Source of the DNA: Gordonia amicalis NBRC 100051 = JCM 11271
GTDB lineage: Bacteria; Actinomycetota; Actinomycetes; Mycobacteriales; Mycobacteriaceae
Assembly (NCBI RefSeq): GCF_000332995.1
Contig: NZ_BANS01000001.1
Span: 62,001-126,000, forward strand
Reading direction: 5' to 3'
Length of the DNA stretch: 64,000 nt
Shown one piece after another: positions 8,460 to 16,322 of the stretch. The stretch's first letter is position 1; the number at the start of each line of letters is the position of its first letter. Below the pieces are notes generated by a model that saw only the letters and a list, made by a program, of their open reading frames with translations, was not told the origin of the DNA and made no database searches. The translations under genes and the position numbers were made by a program.

Positions 8460-8506
8460 AATCGGTGGCACCAATGCGCATCAGATGCGCAATGGTGCCA
8501 CCGATT
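8460..8506. terminator. Long hairpin, probable bidirectional terminator
   Basis: Two 22-nt arms (8460-8481 and 8485-8506) pair with a single A:A mismatch around a 3-nt loop CAG. It lies between the convergent DUF4352 fragment and greA. No long U-run follows on either strand, which is common for high-GC actinobacterial terminators. Confidence 0.75.
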
Positions 8507-8527
8507 CGTGATTTCGGCGTGGCTCGG

Positions 8528-9022
8528 TCAGCTGTGGTACGGCTCCGCGCTGACGAGGGTCACCTTGATTGTCGCGCCGCTGGGCACGGAGTACTCACGC
8601 GTCTCGCCGACCTTGGCGTCGATCAGTGCGGAGCCCAGGGGCGAGCTGGGGGAGTAGGTCTCGAGCTTGCCGCCCGACGCGCCCTCTTCGCGGGTCGCGA
8701 TCAGGAAGGTCTCGGAGTCCTTCTCGTCGCCGTCGTAGTAGACGGTCACGACGGAGCCGGGCAGGGCGACGCCGGACTGGGTCGGCGCCTCGCCGACCTT
8801 GGCGTTGTTCAGCAGCTCCTGGAGCTGGCGGATGCGCGCCTCCTGCTGGCCCTGCTCCTCGCGGGCAGCGTGGTAGCCACCGTTCTCCTTGAGGTCGCCC
8901 TCTTCACGTCGCTCATTGATCTCGGCAGCAATGACCGGACGATTGGCGATCAATGAGTCGAGCTCGCTCTTGAGGCGATCGTGCGACTCTTGGGTCAACC
9001 AGGTCACCTGGGTGTCGGTCAT
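8528..9022 (-). CDS. greA: Transcription elongation factor GreA
   Basis: 164 residues. GreA enters the secondary channel of RNA polymerase and triggers cleavage of backtracked RNA. The N-terminal coiled coil carries the family signature around [17 protein letters not shown], with the two acidic tip residues in E-G-D. The C-terminal FKBP-like domain spans about 85-164 (G-S-V-V-T-V, S-P-L-G-S-A-L). Length is normal. A TAAGAT -10 candidate on the minus strand at 9131-9136 would give a 5' UTR of about 100 nt. Gene order (greA, DUF4307 gene, mca) matches M. tuberculosis Rv1080c-Rv1082. Confidence 0.97.
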   Translation of the reverse strand: MTDTQVTWLTQESHDRLKSELDSLIANRPVIAAEINERREEGDLKENGGYHAAREEQGQQEARIRQLQELLNNAKVGEAPTQSGVALPGSVVTVYYDGDEKDSETFLIATREEGASGGKLETYSPSSPLGSALIDAKVGETREYSVPSGATIKVTLVSAEPYHS

Positions 9023-9151
9023 CGGTCACTCCTTCGTGTTGCCCGCGCCGCGTTGCGACTTTTTTCACCGCGCGACATTTGGACGCTAAAAATGCAGCAA
9101 CACGACCCCTCGCGGAGCCGTGTATCCGACCATCTTACCAGCCGACGAGAC

Positions 9152-9928
9152 CTATGGCACATCCGTTGTGCGGGCGGTTGCCGCGTCGAGTGCTTCCTGA
9201 TAGGTGGGCTCGGCTCGTTTCAGCCATCCGACAACGAAATACGTCACCGGCATGATGACGATCTCGACCATTGTCTTCCAGACAAACCCGACAACGGTGT
9301 AGTTGACGAAGTCCCCCCACGTGGAGATACCCAGTGCAGATGCGGCGATCGAACAGAAGACGAGGGTGTCCGCGAATTCGCCGACGACGGTCGATCCCAA
9401 AAGGCGCGCCCACAAATGTCGCTCACCGGCGCGCTCTTTCATTTTGACCAACACGAATGAATTCAGGAACTCGCCCACCACATATCCGGCAAGTCCGGCA
9501 AGTAGGAATTGTGGAACGACGCCGGCGACGGTTTCGAAAGCCTCTTGGCCTTCGTAGAAATCGGCGGCGGGGAGCTGAATCGTCAGCCAGAAACACAACG
9601 ACGCGAGAACGAGGACGGCGAAACCGGCCAGGATCGTGCGGCGCATCGCGCGGAACCCGTACACCTCACTGATCACGTCGCCCAGGACGTAGGCGAGCGG
9701 GAACAGGAAGAACGCGCCGTCGGTGACGAGGCCCTGCATGTGGATGGGGCCGAGGTCGACGTCGAGCCAGTCGTCGAACAGCACGACACCCTTCGTGCCG
9801 GTGACGTTGCTGATCAGCATCACGCCGACGAACAGCCCGACGAGCAGCGGGAAGTAGCGGCTACCGATTGCGGCGAACGCCGCGCGGGGTGCCGGTGTCT
9901 CGCCTGGTCTGGCCTGCCGGGTGCTCAC
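9152..9928 (-). CDS. YhhQ/VUT-family queuosine-precursor transporter
   Basis: 258 residues from GTG 9928. Six or so hydrophobic segments fit the Vut_1 family of ECF-like vitamin and queuosine-precursor transporters. Recognisable blocks are L-I-S-N-V-T-G-T-K near residue 38, F-P-L-A-Y-V-L-G-D-V-I-S-E-V-Y-G near residue 80, and a later G-E-F-x-N-S-F / G-E-F-A-D-T-L repeat. The GTG overlaps the stop of the DUF4307 gene by 4 bp (GTGA), which points to translational coupling. Upstream in-frame codons lie inside that gene and are not used as start. Substrate assignment (queuine or preQ0) is from family knowledge only. Confidence 0.88.
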   Translation of the reverse strand: MSTRQARPGETPAPRAAFAAIGSRYFPLLVGLFVGVMLISNVTGTKGVVLFDDWLDVDLGPIHMQGLVTDGAFFLFPLAYVLGDVISEVYGFRAMRRTILAGFAVLVLASLCFWLTIQLPAADFYEGQEAFETVAGVVPQFLLAGLAGYVVGEFLNSFVLVKMKERAGERHLWARLLGSTVVGEFADTLVFCSIAASALGISTWGDFVNYTVVGFVWKTMVEIVIMPVTYFVVGWLKRAEPTYQEALDAATARTTDVP

Positions 9929-10383
9929 GACTCGGGCTGCAGGTAGGCGGGCACGTTGACGGTGCAACCGAAGACCTCACCGATCACCGGGGGTTTGGAG
10001 GTGGTGACCTCGGTGCGGACACCGATCCGCTCGGCGGAGTCGGCCGGGATCAGGATCTCGCGGCGCCCGGTCTCGCTGCCGTCCTTCGATCGTCCACGCA
10101 CCACACAGGCGGCGGGCTTGCTCGGGTCGGAGCGGTCGACGGTGAACTGCACGGCGACGGTGTTGCTGTCGAGGATCTCGTAGCCGGTGGCCTCGCCGGA
10201 CACGTCGGCGGTGCCGAACTTGCTGTACCCGATCGCCGCCAGCGTGACGCCGGCCACCACGACGAGTATCGACAGCGCGACGAACCAGCGCCGACGGGTC
10301 TGAGCGGTCGCGGAATGCTCCGGGTAGGTCGCGCGCGGGCCGCTGCGAGGGCGCTCTGCGGCGCCCCCATCCGAACTGTTCAC
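9925..10383 (-). CDS. DUF4307 single-pass membrane protein
   Basis: 152 residues. One membrane segment at about residues 32-54 (W-F-V-A-L-S-I-L-V-V-V-A-G-V-T-L) follows a polar cytoplasmic N-terminus, and the remaining 95 residues are probably extracytoplasmic strands. It matches DUF4307 proteins found beside mca in mycobacteria (Rv1081c). Function unknown. The start is GTG 10383, divergent from mca with 48 bp between, and it overlaps the transporter gene downstream by 4 bp. Confidence 0.85.
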   Translation of the reverse strand: MNSSDGGAAERPRSGPRATYPEHSATAQTRRRWFVALSILVVVAGVTLAAIGYSKFGTADVSGEATGYEILDSNTVAVQFTVDRSDPSKPAACVVRGRSKDGSETGRREILIPADSAERIGVRTEVTTSKPPVIGEVFGCTVNVPAYLQPES

Positions 10384-10431
10384 GCGTCAATACCTACCAT
10401 GGGACGAGTAGCGATCCGAAGGTGAGGAACT

Positions 10432-11328
10432 GTGACCGAAACCCACGCCGACGACCCGCAGCCGGGTGTGTTCCGTCTGATGGCGGTCCACGCGCACCCC
10501 GACGATGAGTCGAGCAAGGGTGCGGCCACGTCCGCCAAATATGCGGCCGAGGGCAATGAGGTGCTCGTCGTCACCCTGACCGGTGGCGAGCGGGGCGACA
10601 TCCTGAATCCGGCGATGGACCGTCCCGGCATCAAAGAGCGGATGTCCGAGGTCCGCCGCGAGGAGATGGCCAAAGCCGCCGAGGCACTCGGCGTGAAGCA
10701 GACCTGGCTGGGTTTCGTCGACTCGGGGCTGCCCGAGGGCGACCCGCTGCCGCCGCTGCCGGAGGGCTCGTTCGCGACCGTCCCGCTCGAGGAGGCCACG
10801 GAGGCACTCGTCCGCGTCGTCCGCGAGTTCCGTCCGCACGTGATGATCACCTACGACGAGCACGGTGGATATCCACACCCCGATCACATCCGCTGCCACG
10901 AGGTGTCGCTGGCGGCCTACGACCAGGCCGGGGAACCCGACGCGTTCCCCGGAACCGGTGAACCGTGGACGGTGTCGAAGATCTACTACACGCACGGGTT
11001 CATCCGCGATCGCATGGTCCTTTTCTCCGACGAGTTCGCGCGTCACGGCCAGGAGAGTCCGTTCGCCGAGTGGCTCAGCAAGTGGGATCCCAGTCGCGGT
11101 GACCTGATGGGCCGGGTGACCACCCAGGTGGAATGCGCCAAGTACTTCCCACAGCGTGACGATGCGCTGCGGGCCCATGCGACGCAGATCGACCCCAACG
11201 GCATGTTCTTCGCCGTACCGCTGGAGTGGCAGCAGCGACTGTGGCCGACCGAAGAGTTCGAGCTGGCCAAGACGCGCGTGAAGACGGCCCTGCCCGAAAC
11301 CGATCTGTTCGCCGGAATCGAGGCGTGA
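10432..11328 (+). CDS. mca: Mycothiol S-conjugate amidase
   Basis: 298 residues. It cleaves mycothiol-toxin conjugates, releasing a mercapturic acid for export and GlcN-inositol for reuse. The LmbE/PIG-L zinc site is visible as A-H-P-D-D-E near residue 18 and H-P-D-H-I-R-C-H-E near residue 148. Length and the G-E-R-G-D-I block fit Mca rather than MshB, and position (Rv1082) supports this. The GTG start has GGTGAGGA 7 nt ahead. Its stop overlaps the next ATG by 1 nt, so the two are coupled. Its presence shows that the host makes mycothiol. Confidence 0.95.
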   Translation: MTETHADDPQPGVFRLMAVHAHPDDESSKGAATSAKYAAEGNEVLVVTLTGGERGDILNPAMDRPGIKERMSEVRREEMAKAAEALGVKQTWLGFVDSGLPEGDPLPPLPEGSFATVPLEEATEALVRVVREFRPHVMITYDEHGGYPHPDHIRCHEVSLAAYDQAGEPDAFPGTGEPWTVSKIYYTHGFIRDRMVLFSDEFARHGQESPFAEWLSKWDPSRGDLMGRVTTQVECAKYFPQRDDALRAHATQIDPNGMFFAVPLEWQQRLWPTEEFELAKTRVKTALPETDLFAGIEA

Positions 11329-11720
11329 TGAACATCGACATCGTGAACAACGTGGACTTCGTGAACACCGTGACGGTCGTCGCGGCGGAGGAGCCGCAGG
11401 GACCGGAATTCGGCAAGTCGTCCCCGCTGGGGCTGCTCGTCATCCTGGTGTTGCTGGTCGGGACCGCGTTCCTGATCTGGTCGATGGGCCGTCAGCTCAA
11501 GAAGCTGCCCGAGTCCTTCGACACCGAGCACCCGGAAGCGGATCAGGCGTTCGACGAGGGCACCGATCCGTCCGGTCCGATCGCCGCTGCCTCGACCCCC
11601 GTCGACGCTGCACCCGATGGCGCTGTACCGGATGGCGCCGTACCCGACGACGCCGCATCCGGCGACCAGGACGCGACGAGCACGACCGGGACCGATGAGC
11701 GACGACCGGCGGACACCTGA
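11328..11720 (+). CDS. Single-pass membrane protein of the mca operon
   Basis: 130 residues from ATG 11328, which overlaps the mca stop by one base. One membrane segment at about residues 34-52 (L-G-L-L-V-I-L-V-L-L-V-G-T-A-F-L-I-W) is followed by M-G-R-Q-L-K-K-L-P-E-S-F and an acidic Ala/Pro-rich tail with repeated D-G-A-V-P. Position matches M. tuberculosis Rv1083, a conserved membrane protein of unknown function. The last 26 bp overlap the following gene. A role beside mycothiol detoxification is only suggested by context. Confidence 0.82.
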   Translation: MNIDIVNNVDFVNTVTVVAAEEPQGPEFGKSSPLGLLVILVLLVGTAFLIWSMGRQLKKLPESFDTEHPEADQAFDEGTDPSGPIAAASTPVDAAPDGAVPDGAVPDDAASGDQDATSTTGTDERRPADT

Positions 11721-13719
11721 CGGGTCGTCGAACACGCTGGGCTCGGCGACGAGCCCATATCTCCGGCAGCACGCCGACAATCCGGTGCACTGGCAGGAGT
11801 GGTCCGACGCCGCGCTGAGCCGGGCACGCGACCGCGATGTGCCGGTCCTGTTGTCGGTCGGCTACGCGGCCTGCCACTGGTGTCATGTGATGGCACACGA
11901 GTCCTTCGAGGACGAGACCACCGCGGCCCAGATGAACCGTGACTTCGTCTGTATCAAGGTCGACCGGGAGGAACGTCCCGACATCGACGCCATCTACATG
12001 GCTGCCACCGTCGCGATGACCGGGCAGGGGGGCTGGCCGATGACCTGCTTCCTCACCCCCGATAGCGACCCGTTCTACACCGGCACCTACTACCCGCCCC
12101 GTCCGCGCGGGCAGATGCCGTCGTTCCGGCAGGTGTTGACCGCGGTCACCGAGGCGTGGACCCAGCGACGCGCCGACCTCGACGACACCGCCGCGAAGGT
12201 GCGCGAACACATTGTGGTGAACACCTCACCGCTACCCGCGGGAACCGTTCCGGTCGACGACCGGCTGCTGGCACACGGTGTCCGCACGGTGCTGGACGAG
12301 GAGGACCGTGAGCACGGCGGTTTCGGCGGCGCACCCAAATTCCCGCCCTCGGCTCTTCTCGACGCGCTGATCCGGCACACCGAACGCACCGGCGACACCG
12401 CCGCGATCGAGGCCGCCGGCCGGACCATGCACGCGATGGGTCGCGGCGGCATCTACGACCAACTCGGCGGGGGCTTCGCCCGCTACTCGGTCGACGCCGG
12501 ATGGGTCGTGCCCCATTTCGAGAAGATGCTCTACGACAACGCACAGCTCTTACGTGCCTACGCGCACCTCGCGCGACGGACCGGAGATGCGCTCGCGCAC
12601 CGCGTCGTCGAGGAAACGGTGACGTTCCTCCGACGGGATCTCCGGGTGCCGGGCGGGTTCGCCTCGTCGCTCGACGCCGATGCCGGCGGGGTGGAGGGCT
12701 CCACGTACGTGTGGACTCCGGACGAACTCGCCGAGGTGCTCGGGCCGGAGGCGGGACGTCGGGCCGCCGAGCTGTTCGTCGTGACCGAACAGGGCACTTT
12801 CGAACACGGGCGTTCGACGCTGCAGCTCCCGGCGGATCCGGAGGACCGCGACCGCCTCGGCACCGTGCGCGCCGCGCTGTTCGACGCCCGGGCGAGACGT
12901 GTCCAGCCCACCCGCGACGACAAGGTCGTCACCGCGTGGAACGCGATGACGATCACCGCGCTCGCCGAGGCGGGCGCCGGGCTGGGCGAGACCGGTTTCG
13001 TCGACGACGCGGTCCGCTGCGCCGATGAGTTGTTGCGCGGCCACCTGGTCGGTGGTCGGCTTCGGCGTTCGTCGCTCGGCGGTGCCGTGGGGGCCGACGG
13101 CGGACTCGACGACCATGCGGCCTTGAGTACGGCTCTTCTGACACTGTTCCAGGTCACCGGCGAGACCCGTTGGCTCGGAGCAGGATTGGGGTTGCTCGAC
13201 ACCGCGATCGAACTCTTCGCCGACCCGGAGGCGCCCGGCGCCTGGTTCGACGCCACGGGCGAAGGACTCATCGCCCGTCCTCGCGACCCGATCGACGGCG
13301 CCACTCCGTCGGGTGCGTCGCTGATGGCCGAGGCGCTGCTGACCGCGTCGATGCTCGCCGACCCGGAGAGGGCGGTCGGCTATGCAGAACTGTTGGAACA
13401 CAGTCTGTCCCGTGCCTCGGTGATCGTCGCCAAGCTTCCGCGATCGGCGGGGCACTGGCTGTCGGTGATGTCGGCGCGGGTCGCCGGCCCCTTGCAGATC
13501 GCCGTCGCGCAGGGCCCGGCGTCGGATCAGGCGCTGACCCGAGCGTCCTGGGCGCATGTCCCCGGCGGCGCGGTCGTCGTCGCCGGTGAACCGGATTCGC
13601 ATCCGCTGCTGGTCGCCTGCGGACCGGTCGGCGGACGCGACGCGGCCTACGTGTGCCGGGGAACGGTGTGCGGGCTTCCGGTCACGGATGAGGAATCACT
13701 CGCCGCGCAGCTGAGGTGA
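11695..13719 (+). CDS. DUF255 thioredoxin-like protein (YyaL/SSP411 family)
   Basis: 674 residues. The N-terminal 160 residues are a thioredoxin-like domain with the family motif Y-A-A-C-H-W-C-H-V-M near residue 60; P-Y-L-R-Q-H-A-D-N-P-V-H-W precedes it. The rest is an alpha/alpha-barrel resembling N-acyl-glucosamine epimerases, with blocks G-G-F-G-G-A-P-K-F-P and H-F-E-K-M-L-Y-D-N-A-Q-L. The reaction is not established for bacterial members. Position matches Rv1084. I chose ATG 11695, 26 bp inside the previous gene, because family sequences begin shortly before the L-R-Q-H-A block. Confidence 0.92.
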   Translation: MSDDRRTPDGSSNTLGSATSPYLRQHADNPVHWQEWSDAALSRARDRDVPVLLSVGYAACHWCHVMAHESFEDETTAAQMNRDFVCIKVDREERPDIDAIYMAATVAMTGQGGWPMTCFLTPDSDPFYTGTYYPPRPRGQMPSFRQVLTAVTEAWTQRRADLDDTAAKVREHIVVNTSPLPAGTVPVDDRLLAHGVRTVLDEEDREHGGFGGAPKFPPSALLDALIRHTERTGDTAAIEAAGRTMHAMGRGGIYDQLGGGFARYSVDAGWVVPHFEKMLYDNAQLLRAYAHLARRTGDALAHRVVEETVTFLRRDLRVPGGFASSLDADAGGVEGSTYVWTPDELAEVLGPEAGRRAAELFVVTEQGTFEHGRSTLQLPADPEDRDRLGTVRAALFDARARRVQPTRDDKVVTAWNAMTITALAEAGAGLGETGFVDDAVRCADELLRGHLVGGRLRRSSLGGAVGADGGLDDHAALSTALLTLFQVTGETRWLGAGLGLLDTAIELFADPEAPGAWFDATGEGLIARPRDPIDGATPSGASLMAEALLTASMLADPERAVGYAELLEHSLSRASVIVAKLPRSAGHWLSVMSARVAGPLQIAVAQGPASDQALTRASWAHVPGGAVVVAGEPDSHPLLVACGPVGGRDAAYVCRGTVCGLPVTDEESLAAQLR

Positions 13720-13751
13720 TGCAGGTGTCGGATACCGCGTGACGGGTACTC

Positions 13752-14282
13752 GTGGCCATGCGCATCTCCACCCTGACCGGGACCTCACTCGCCACCGCCG
13801 CGGCCGGTGCCATCGGCAGCATCGTGACCAGGCCGGCGGTCGAGACCTGGTATCCGCGGCTGAAGAAACCTTCCTTCGTCCCGCCCGCCTGGGTGTTCCC
13901 GGTGGCCTGGACCGCCCTCTACACCGACATCGCGGTCACCTCGGCGGTCGCGATCGACGGCTTGGACGAATCCGCGGCAGGTGCGACGACGGGCGACGCG
14001 AAGAACGCCACGAAACAGGCGTACCTCGCCGCGCTCGGCGCCAACCTCGCGCTCAACGGGGCGTGGAGCTGGATCTACTTCGGTAAGGGGGCACTGGGCA
14101 CTGCATCGGTGGCCGCGGCAGTCCTCACGGTCAGCAGCGCGGACCTCGCCCGACGCACCGGTGCAGTGAATGCGCCGGCCGGGGCCGCGCTCGCTGCCTA
14201 CCCGGCCTGGTGTGCGTTCGCCACGGTGCTGTCCACGTCGACGTGGTGGCTCAACCGCGACCGCGACCTCGTGTCACGCTGA
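13752..14282 (+). CDS. TspO/MBR family membrane protein
   Basis: 176 residues with five predicted membrane helices. The TspO signature appears as W-Y-P-R-L-K-K-P-S-F-V-P-P-A-W-V-F at residues 33-49, followed by W-T-A-L-Y; A-L-N-G-A-W-S-W-I is near residue 97. Family knowledge: TspO proteins bind tetrapyrroles and cholesterol-like ligands and act in stress responses. Start is GTG 13752 or ATG 13758; both give the same domain. It stands alone between the DUF255 gene and rocD. The loop at residues 62-84 (D-E-S-A-A-G-A-T-T-G-D-A-K) is longer than in many bacterial members. Confidence 0.88.
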   Translation: MAMRISTLTGTSLATAAAGAIGSIVTRPAVETWYPRLKKPSFVPPAWVFPVAWTALYTDIAVTSAVAIDGLDESAAGATTGDAKNATKQAYLAALGANLALNGAWSWIYFGKGALGTASVAAAVLTVSSADLARRTGAVNAPAGAALAAYPAWCAFATVLSTSTWWLNRDRDLVSR

Positions 14283-14300
14283 CCCGGCCGCCCTCATCCG

Positions 14301-14327
14301 TTCAGCACTTCAGCACTTCAGCACTTC
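14301..14327. repeat. Tandem 8-bp repeat (TTCAGCAC x3) over the rocD stop
   Basis: Three perfect copies plus TTC. On the minus strand the unit reads GAAGTGCT and encodes the final E-V-L-K-C and stop of rocD. The third copy lies past the stop. Confidence 0.7.
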
Positions 14328-15524
14328 CGCGAATCGATCGACCGCCCAATCGATCTCCGGCACCGTGATGACGAGCGGAGGGGCGAGGCGCAGCGTCGAA
14401 CCGTGGGTGTCCTTGGCCAGGACGCCATGCTCGGCGAGGCGTAGGCAGAAGTCCTTGCCGGTGCCGAGTGCTGGATCGAGGTCGATCCCCGCCCAGAGTC
14501 CGAGACCGCGGGTCGCGATAACACCGTGGCCGACGAATTCACCGAGACGCGTGTGCAGGTGGTTGCCGAGGTCGGTGGCGCGTCGCTGCCAGGTGCCCTC
14601 GGCGAGCATGTCGACGACGGTGTGACCGATCGCCGCGGCGAGTGGGTTCCCGCCGAACGTCGAGCCGTGCTGTCCGGGGTGCAGGACCCCGAGGATGTCG
14701 CTGTTCGCGACGACCGCGCTCACCGGCACGATCCCGCCGCCCAGCGCCTTGCCCAGCAGGTAGACATCGGGTTCGACGCCCCAGTGTTCGAGGGCGAAGG
14801 TCCGTCCCGTGCGGCCGAGGCCGGACTGGATCTCGTCGGCGATCAACAGCACGTCGGCGGCGGTGCAGAGAGCGCGTACTCGCGGCAGATAGTCGTCGGG
14901 CGGCACGATGATCCCGGCCTCACCCTGGATGGGCTCGACCAGGACACCGACGGTCGTCTCGTCGATCGCAGCGGCGAGTGACTCCACGTCGCCGTAGGGG
15001 ACGCGTACGAAACCCGGTGTGTACGGACCGAATCCGTTGCGCGCGTCGGGGTCGTCGCTGAAGGAGATGATCGTCGTGGTGCGGCCGTGGAAGTTGCCGC
15101 CGGCGACGATGATCGTGGCGCGGCCGTCGGGCACGCCCTTGACGTCGTATCCCCATTTGCGGGCGACCTTGATCGCCGATTCGACGGCTTCGGCGCCGGT
15201 GTTCATGGGCAGCACCATCTCCTTGCCGCACAACTCGGCAAGTGCGGCGCAGAACGGTTCGAGCCGGTCCGAGCGGAACGCGCGGCTGGTGAGGGTGACT
15301 CGGTCGATCTGCTCGAGTGCTGCGGCGACGATCCGCGGATGCCGGTGTCCGAAGTTGACCGCCGAATAGGCGCCGAGACAGTCGAGGTGACGCTTGCCGT
15401 GGACATCGGTGATCCAGGCGCCTTCGGCGCTGGCCGCGGTTACCGGGATCGGCGAGTAGTTGTGTGCCACATGCGGTTCCACATCGTGGTCGGGTGGTTT
15501 CACGTCGTGGGGCATCAGCGTCAT
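14310..15524 (-). CDS. rocD: Ornithine--oxo-acid transaminase
   Basis: 404 residues. It transfers the delta-amino group of ornithine to 2-oxoglutarate, linking arginine breakdown to glutamate and proline. Class III aminotransferase marks are clear: Y-S-A-V-N-F-G-H-R-H-P near residue 55, M-N-T-G-A-E-A-V-E-S-A near residue 107, the D-E-I-Q-S-G-L-G-R-T-G block, and PLP lysine Lys259 in L-L-G-K-A-L-G-G-G. I start at ATG 15524 (M-T-L-M-P-H-D). It is divergent from an Lrp/AsnC regulator gene, the usual arrangement for amino-acid catabolic control. The C-terminus ends inside an 8-bp tandem repeat. Confidence 0.95.
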   Translation of the reverse strand: MTLMPHDVKPPDHDVEPHVAHNYSPIPVTAASAEGAWITDVHGKRHLDCLGAYSAVNFGHRHPRIVAAALEQIDRVTLTSRAFRSDRLEPFCAALAELCGKEMVLPMNTGAEAVESAIKVARKWGYDVKGVPDGRATIIVAGGNFHGRTTTIISFSDDPDARNGFGPYTPGFVRVPYGDVESLAAAIDETTVGVLVEPIQGEAGIIVPPDDYLPRVRALCTAADVLLIADEIQSGLGRTGRTFALEHWGVEPDVYLLGKALGGGIVPVSAVVANSDILGVLHPGQHGSTFGGNPLAAAIGHTVVDMLAEGTWQRRATDLGNHLHTRLGEFVGHGVIATRGLGLWAGIDLDPALGTGKDFCLRLAEHGVLAKDTHGSTLRLAPPLVITVPEIDWAVDRFAEVLKC

Positions 15525-15555
15525 GAATCGAGGGTATCGTCGGACTCCGGTGCAA

Positions 15556-15601
15556 ACAATCGCCGTGAATTGCGTATGGGCGCAACAAATCGCCGCGAAT
15601 T
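15556..15601. promoter_or_regulatory. Imperfect direct repeat, candidate Lrp/AsnC operator
   Basis: Two near-identical elements, 15556-15571 and 15585-15601, share ACAA-TCGCCG-GAATT and are spaced about 30 bp, close to three helical turns. They sit between divergent rocD and lrp. Lrp-family proteins bind such phased repeats as octamers. The assignment is inference from position and phasing. Confidence 0.5.
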
Positions 15602-15620
15602 CCCGGAAAGGGGACCTCTG

Positions 15621-16067
15621 TTGCGACACCTCGACGATCTCGATGAGAAGGTGCTTGCCTGCCTCACCCGCGACGCGCGGGCGACCTATGCCCAGATCGG
15701 CGACGAGGTCGGACTCTCGGCGCCCGCGGTCAAGCGGCGCGTCGACAGGCTCCTCGACGACGGGGTGATCCGGGGGTTCACCGCGATCGTCGATCCACAC
15801 GCCATGCAATGGACCACGGAGGCCTATGTGCAGGTGTATTGCCGCGGCAACATCTCACCCGACGAGCTCAAGGCGTCGTGGGAACCGATCCCCGAGGTCG
15901 TCAGCGCGGCGACGATCTCGGGTCAGGCCGACGCCATCCTTCGGGTTCGCGCCCGCGATGTGCGCCACCTCGAGCAGGCACTCGAGCGCATCCGGGCCGC
16001 CGGTCCGGTGGACAGGTCCGAATCGATCATCGTGCTCAGTGAACTGATCGACCGGGGTCACCCCTGA
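15621..16067 (+). CDS. Lrp/AsnC family transcriptional regulator
   Basis: 148 residues from TTG 15621. The N-terminal helix-turn-helix (D-E-K-V-L-A-C-L-T-R-D-A-R-A-T-Y-A-Q-I) reaches about residue 50, and a C-terminal RAM ligand-binding domain follows. The TTG is chosen for its strong AAGGGGA ribosome site 7 nt ahead. An ATG at 15576 is in frame but would put 15 non-family residues in front and start inside the repeats. Divergence from rocD and operator-like repeats between them make it the likely regulator of ornithine/arginine catabolism. Confidence 0.88.
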   Translation: MRHLDDLDEKVLACLTRDARATYAQIGDEVGLSAPAVKRRVDRLLDDGVIRGFTAIVDPHAMQWTTEAYVQVYCRGNISPDELKASWEPIPEVVSAATISGQADAILRVRARDVRHLEQALERIRAAGPVDRSESIIVLSELIDRGHP

Positions 16068-16099
16068 CACCCATGGCCATCCGTAGGAGAGCCCTGTGC

Positions 16100-16105
16100 T
16101 AGTGT
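16100..16105 (+). promoter_or_regulatory. Predicted -10 element of the DAHP synthase leader
   Basis: TAGTGT preceded by TGC, an extended -10. Its 3' end is 7 nt before GTG 16113, so transcription would begin at or next to the leader-peptide start codon. No good -35 is seen. Confidence 0.45.
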
Positions 16106-16112
16106 TGTCGCC

Positions 16113-16181
16113 GTGATCAGCACCGTGCGCGCCTATTGGCGCTTTATCGAGGCTCCGGGTGGGGCCACGATGAAGCGCTGA
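16113..16181 (+). CDS. Predicted Tyr/Trp/Phe leader peptide (attenuation)
   Basis: A 22-codon ORF starting with GTG contains the cluster A-Y-W-R-F at codons 7-11, so all three aromatic amino acids occur within four codons (Tyr8, Trp9, Phe11). It is followed 30 nt later by a strong hairpin with a U-rich tail, and then by the DAHP synthase gene, the first step of aromatic synthesis. That is the layout of a transcription-attenuation leader: ribosome stalling at scarce aromatic-tRNA codons would decide folding. A small hairpin (16129-16142) covers the Tyr-Trp codons. A second pairing joins 16151-16161 with 16200-16210 (11 bp). The antiterminator that would block the terminator arm is not obvious. 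Called from pattern only. Confidence 0.65.
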   Translation: MISTVRAYWRFIEAPGGATMKR

Positions 16182-16211
16182 CCAAGCGCGCGCACGTAAC
16201 ACCCGGAGCCC

Positions 16212-16247
16212 GAGCAGCGACCATACGGTCGCTGCTCTTGTCGTTTT
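16212..16247 (+). terminator. Intrinsic terminator/attenuator before the DAHP synthase gene
   Basis: Arms GAGCAGCGACC (16212-16222) and GGTCGCTGCTC (16227-16237) form a perfect 11-bp stem with loop ATAC, followed by TTGTCGTTTT. It lies between the leader peptide and the start of the DAHP synthase gene at 16323. It is therefore placed to control read-through, not to end the upstream lrp gene alone. Confidence 0.75.
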
Positions 16248-16322
16248 GAGCGGGGCTCCACCACTGAGAAGGCGTGCCCCGGTTTGACCACCGACAGGGC
16301 ATGACCTCGAAAGGCACACATC

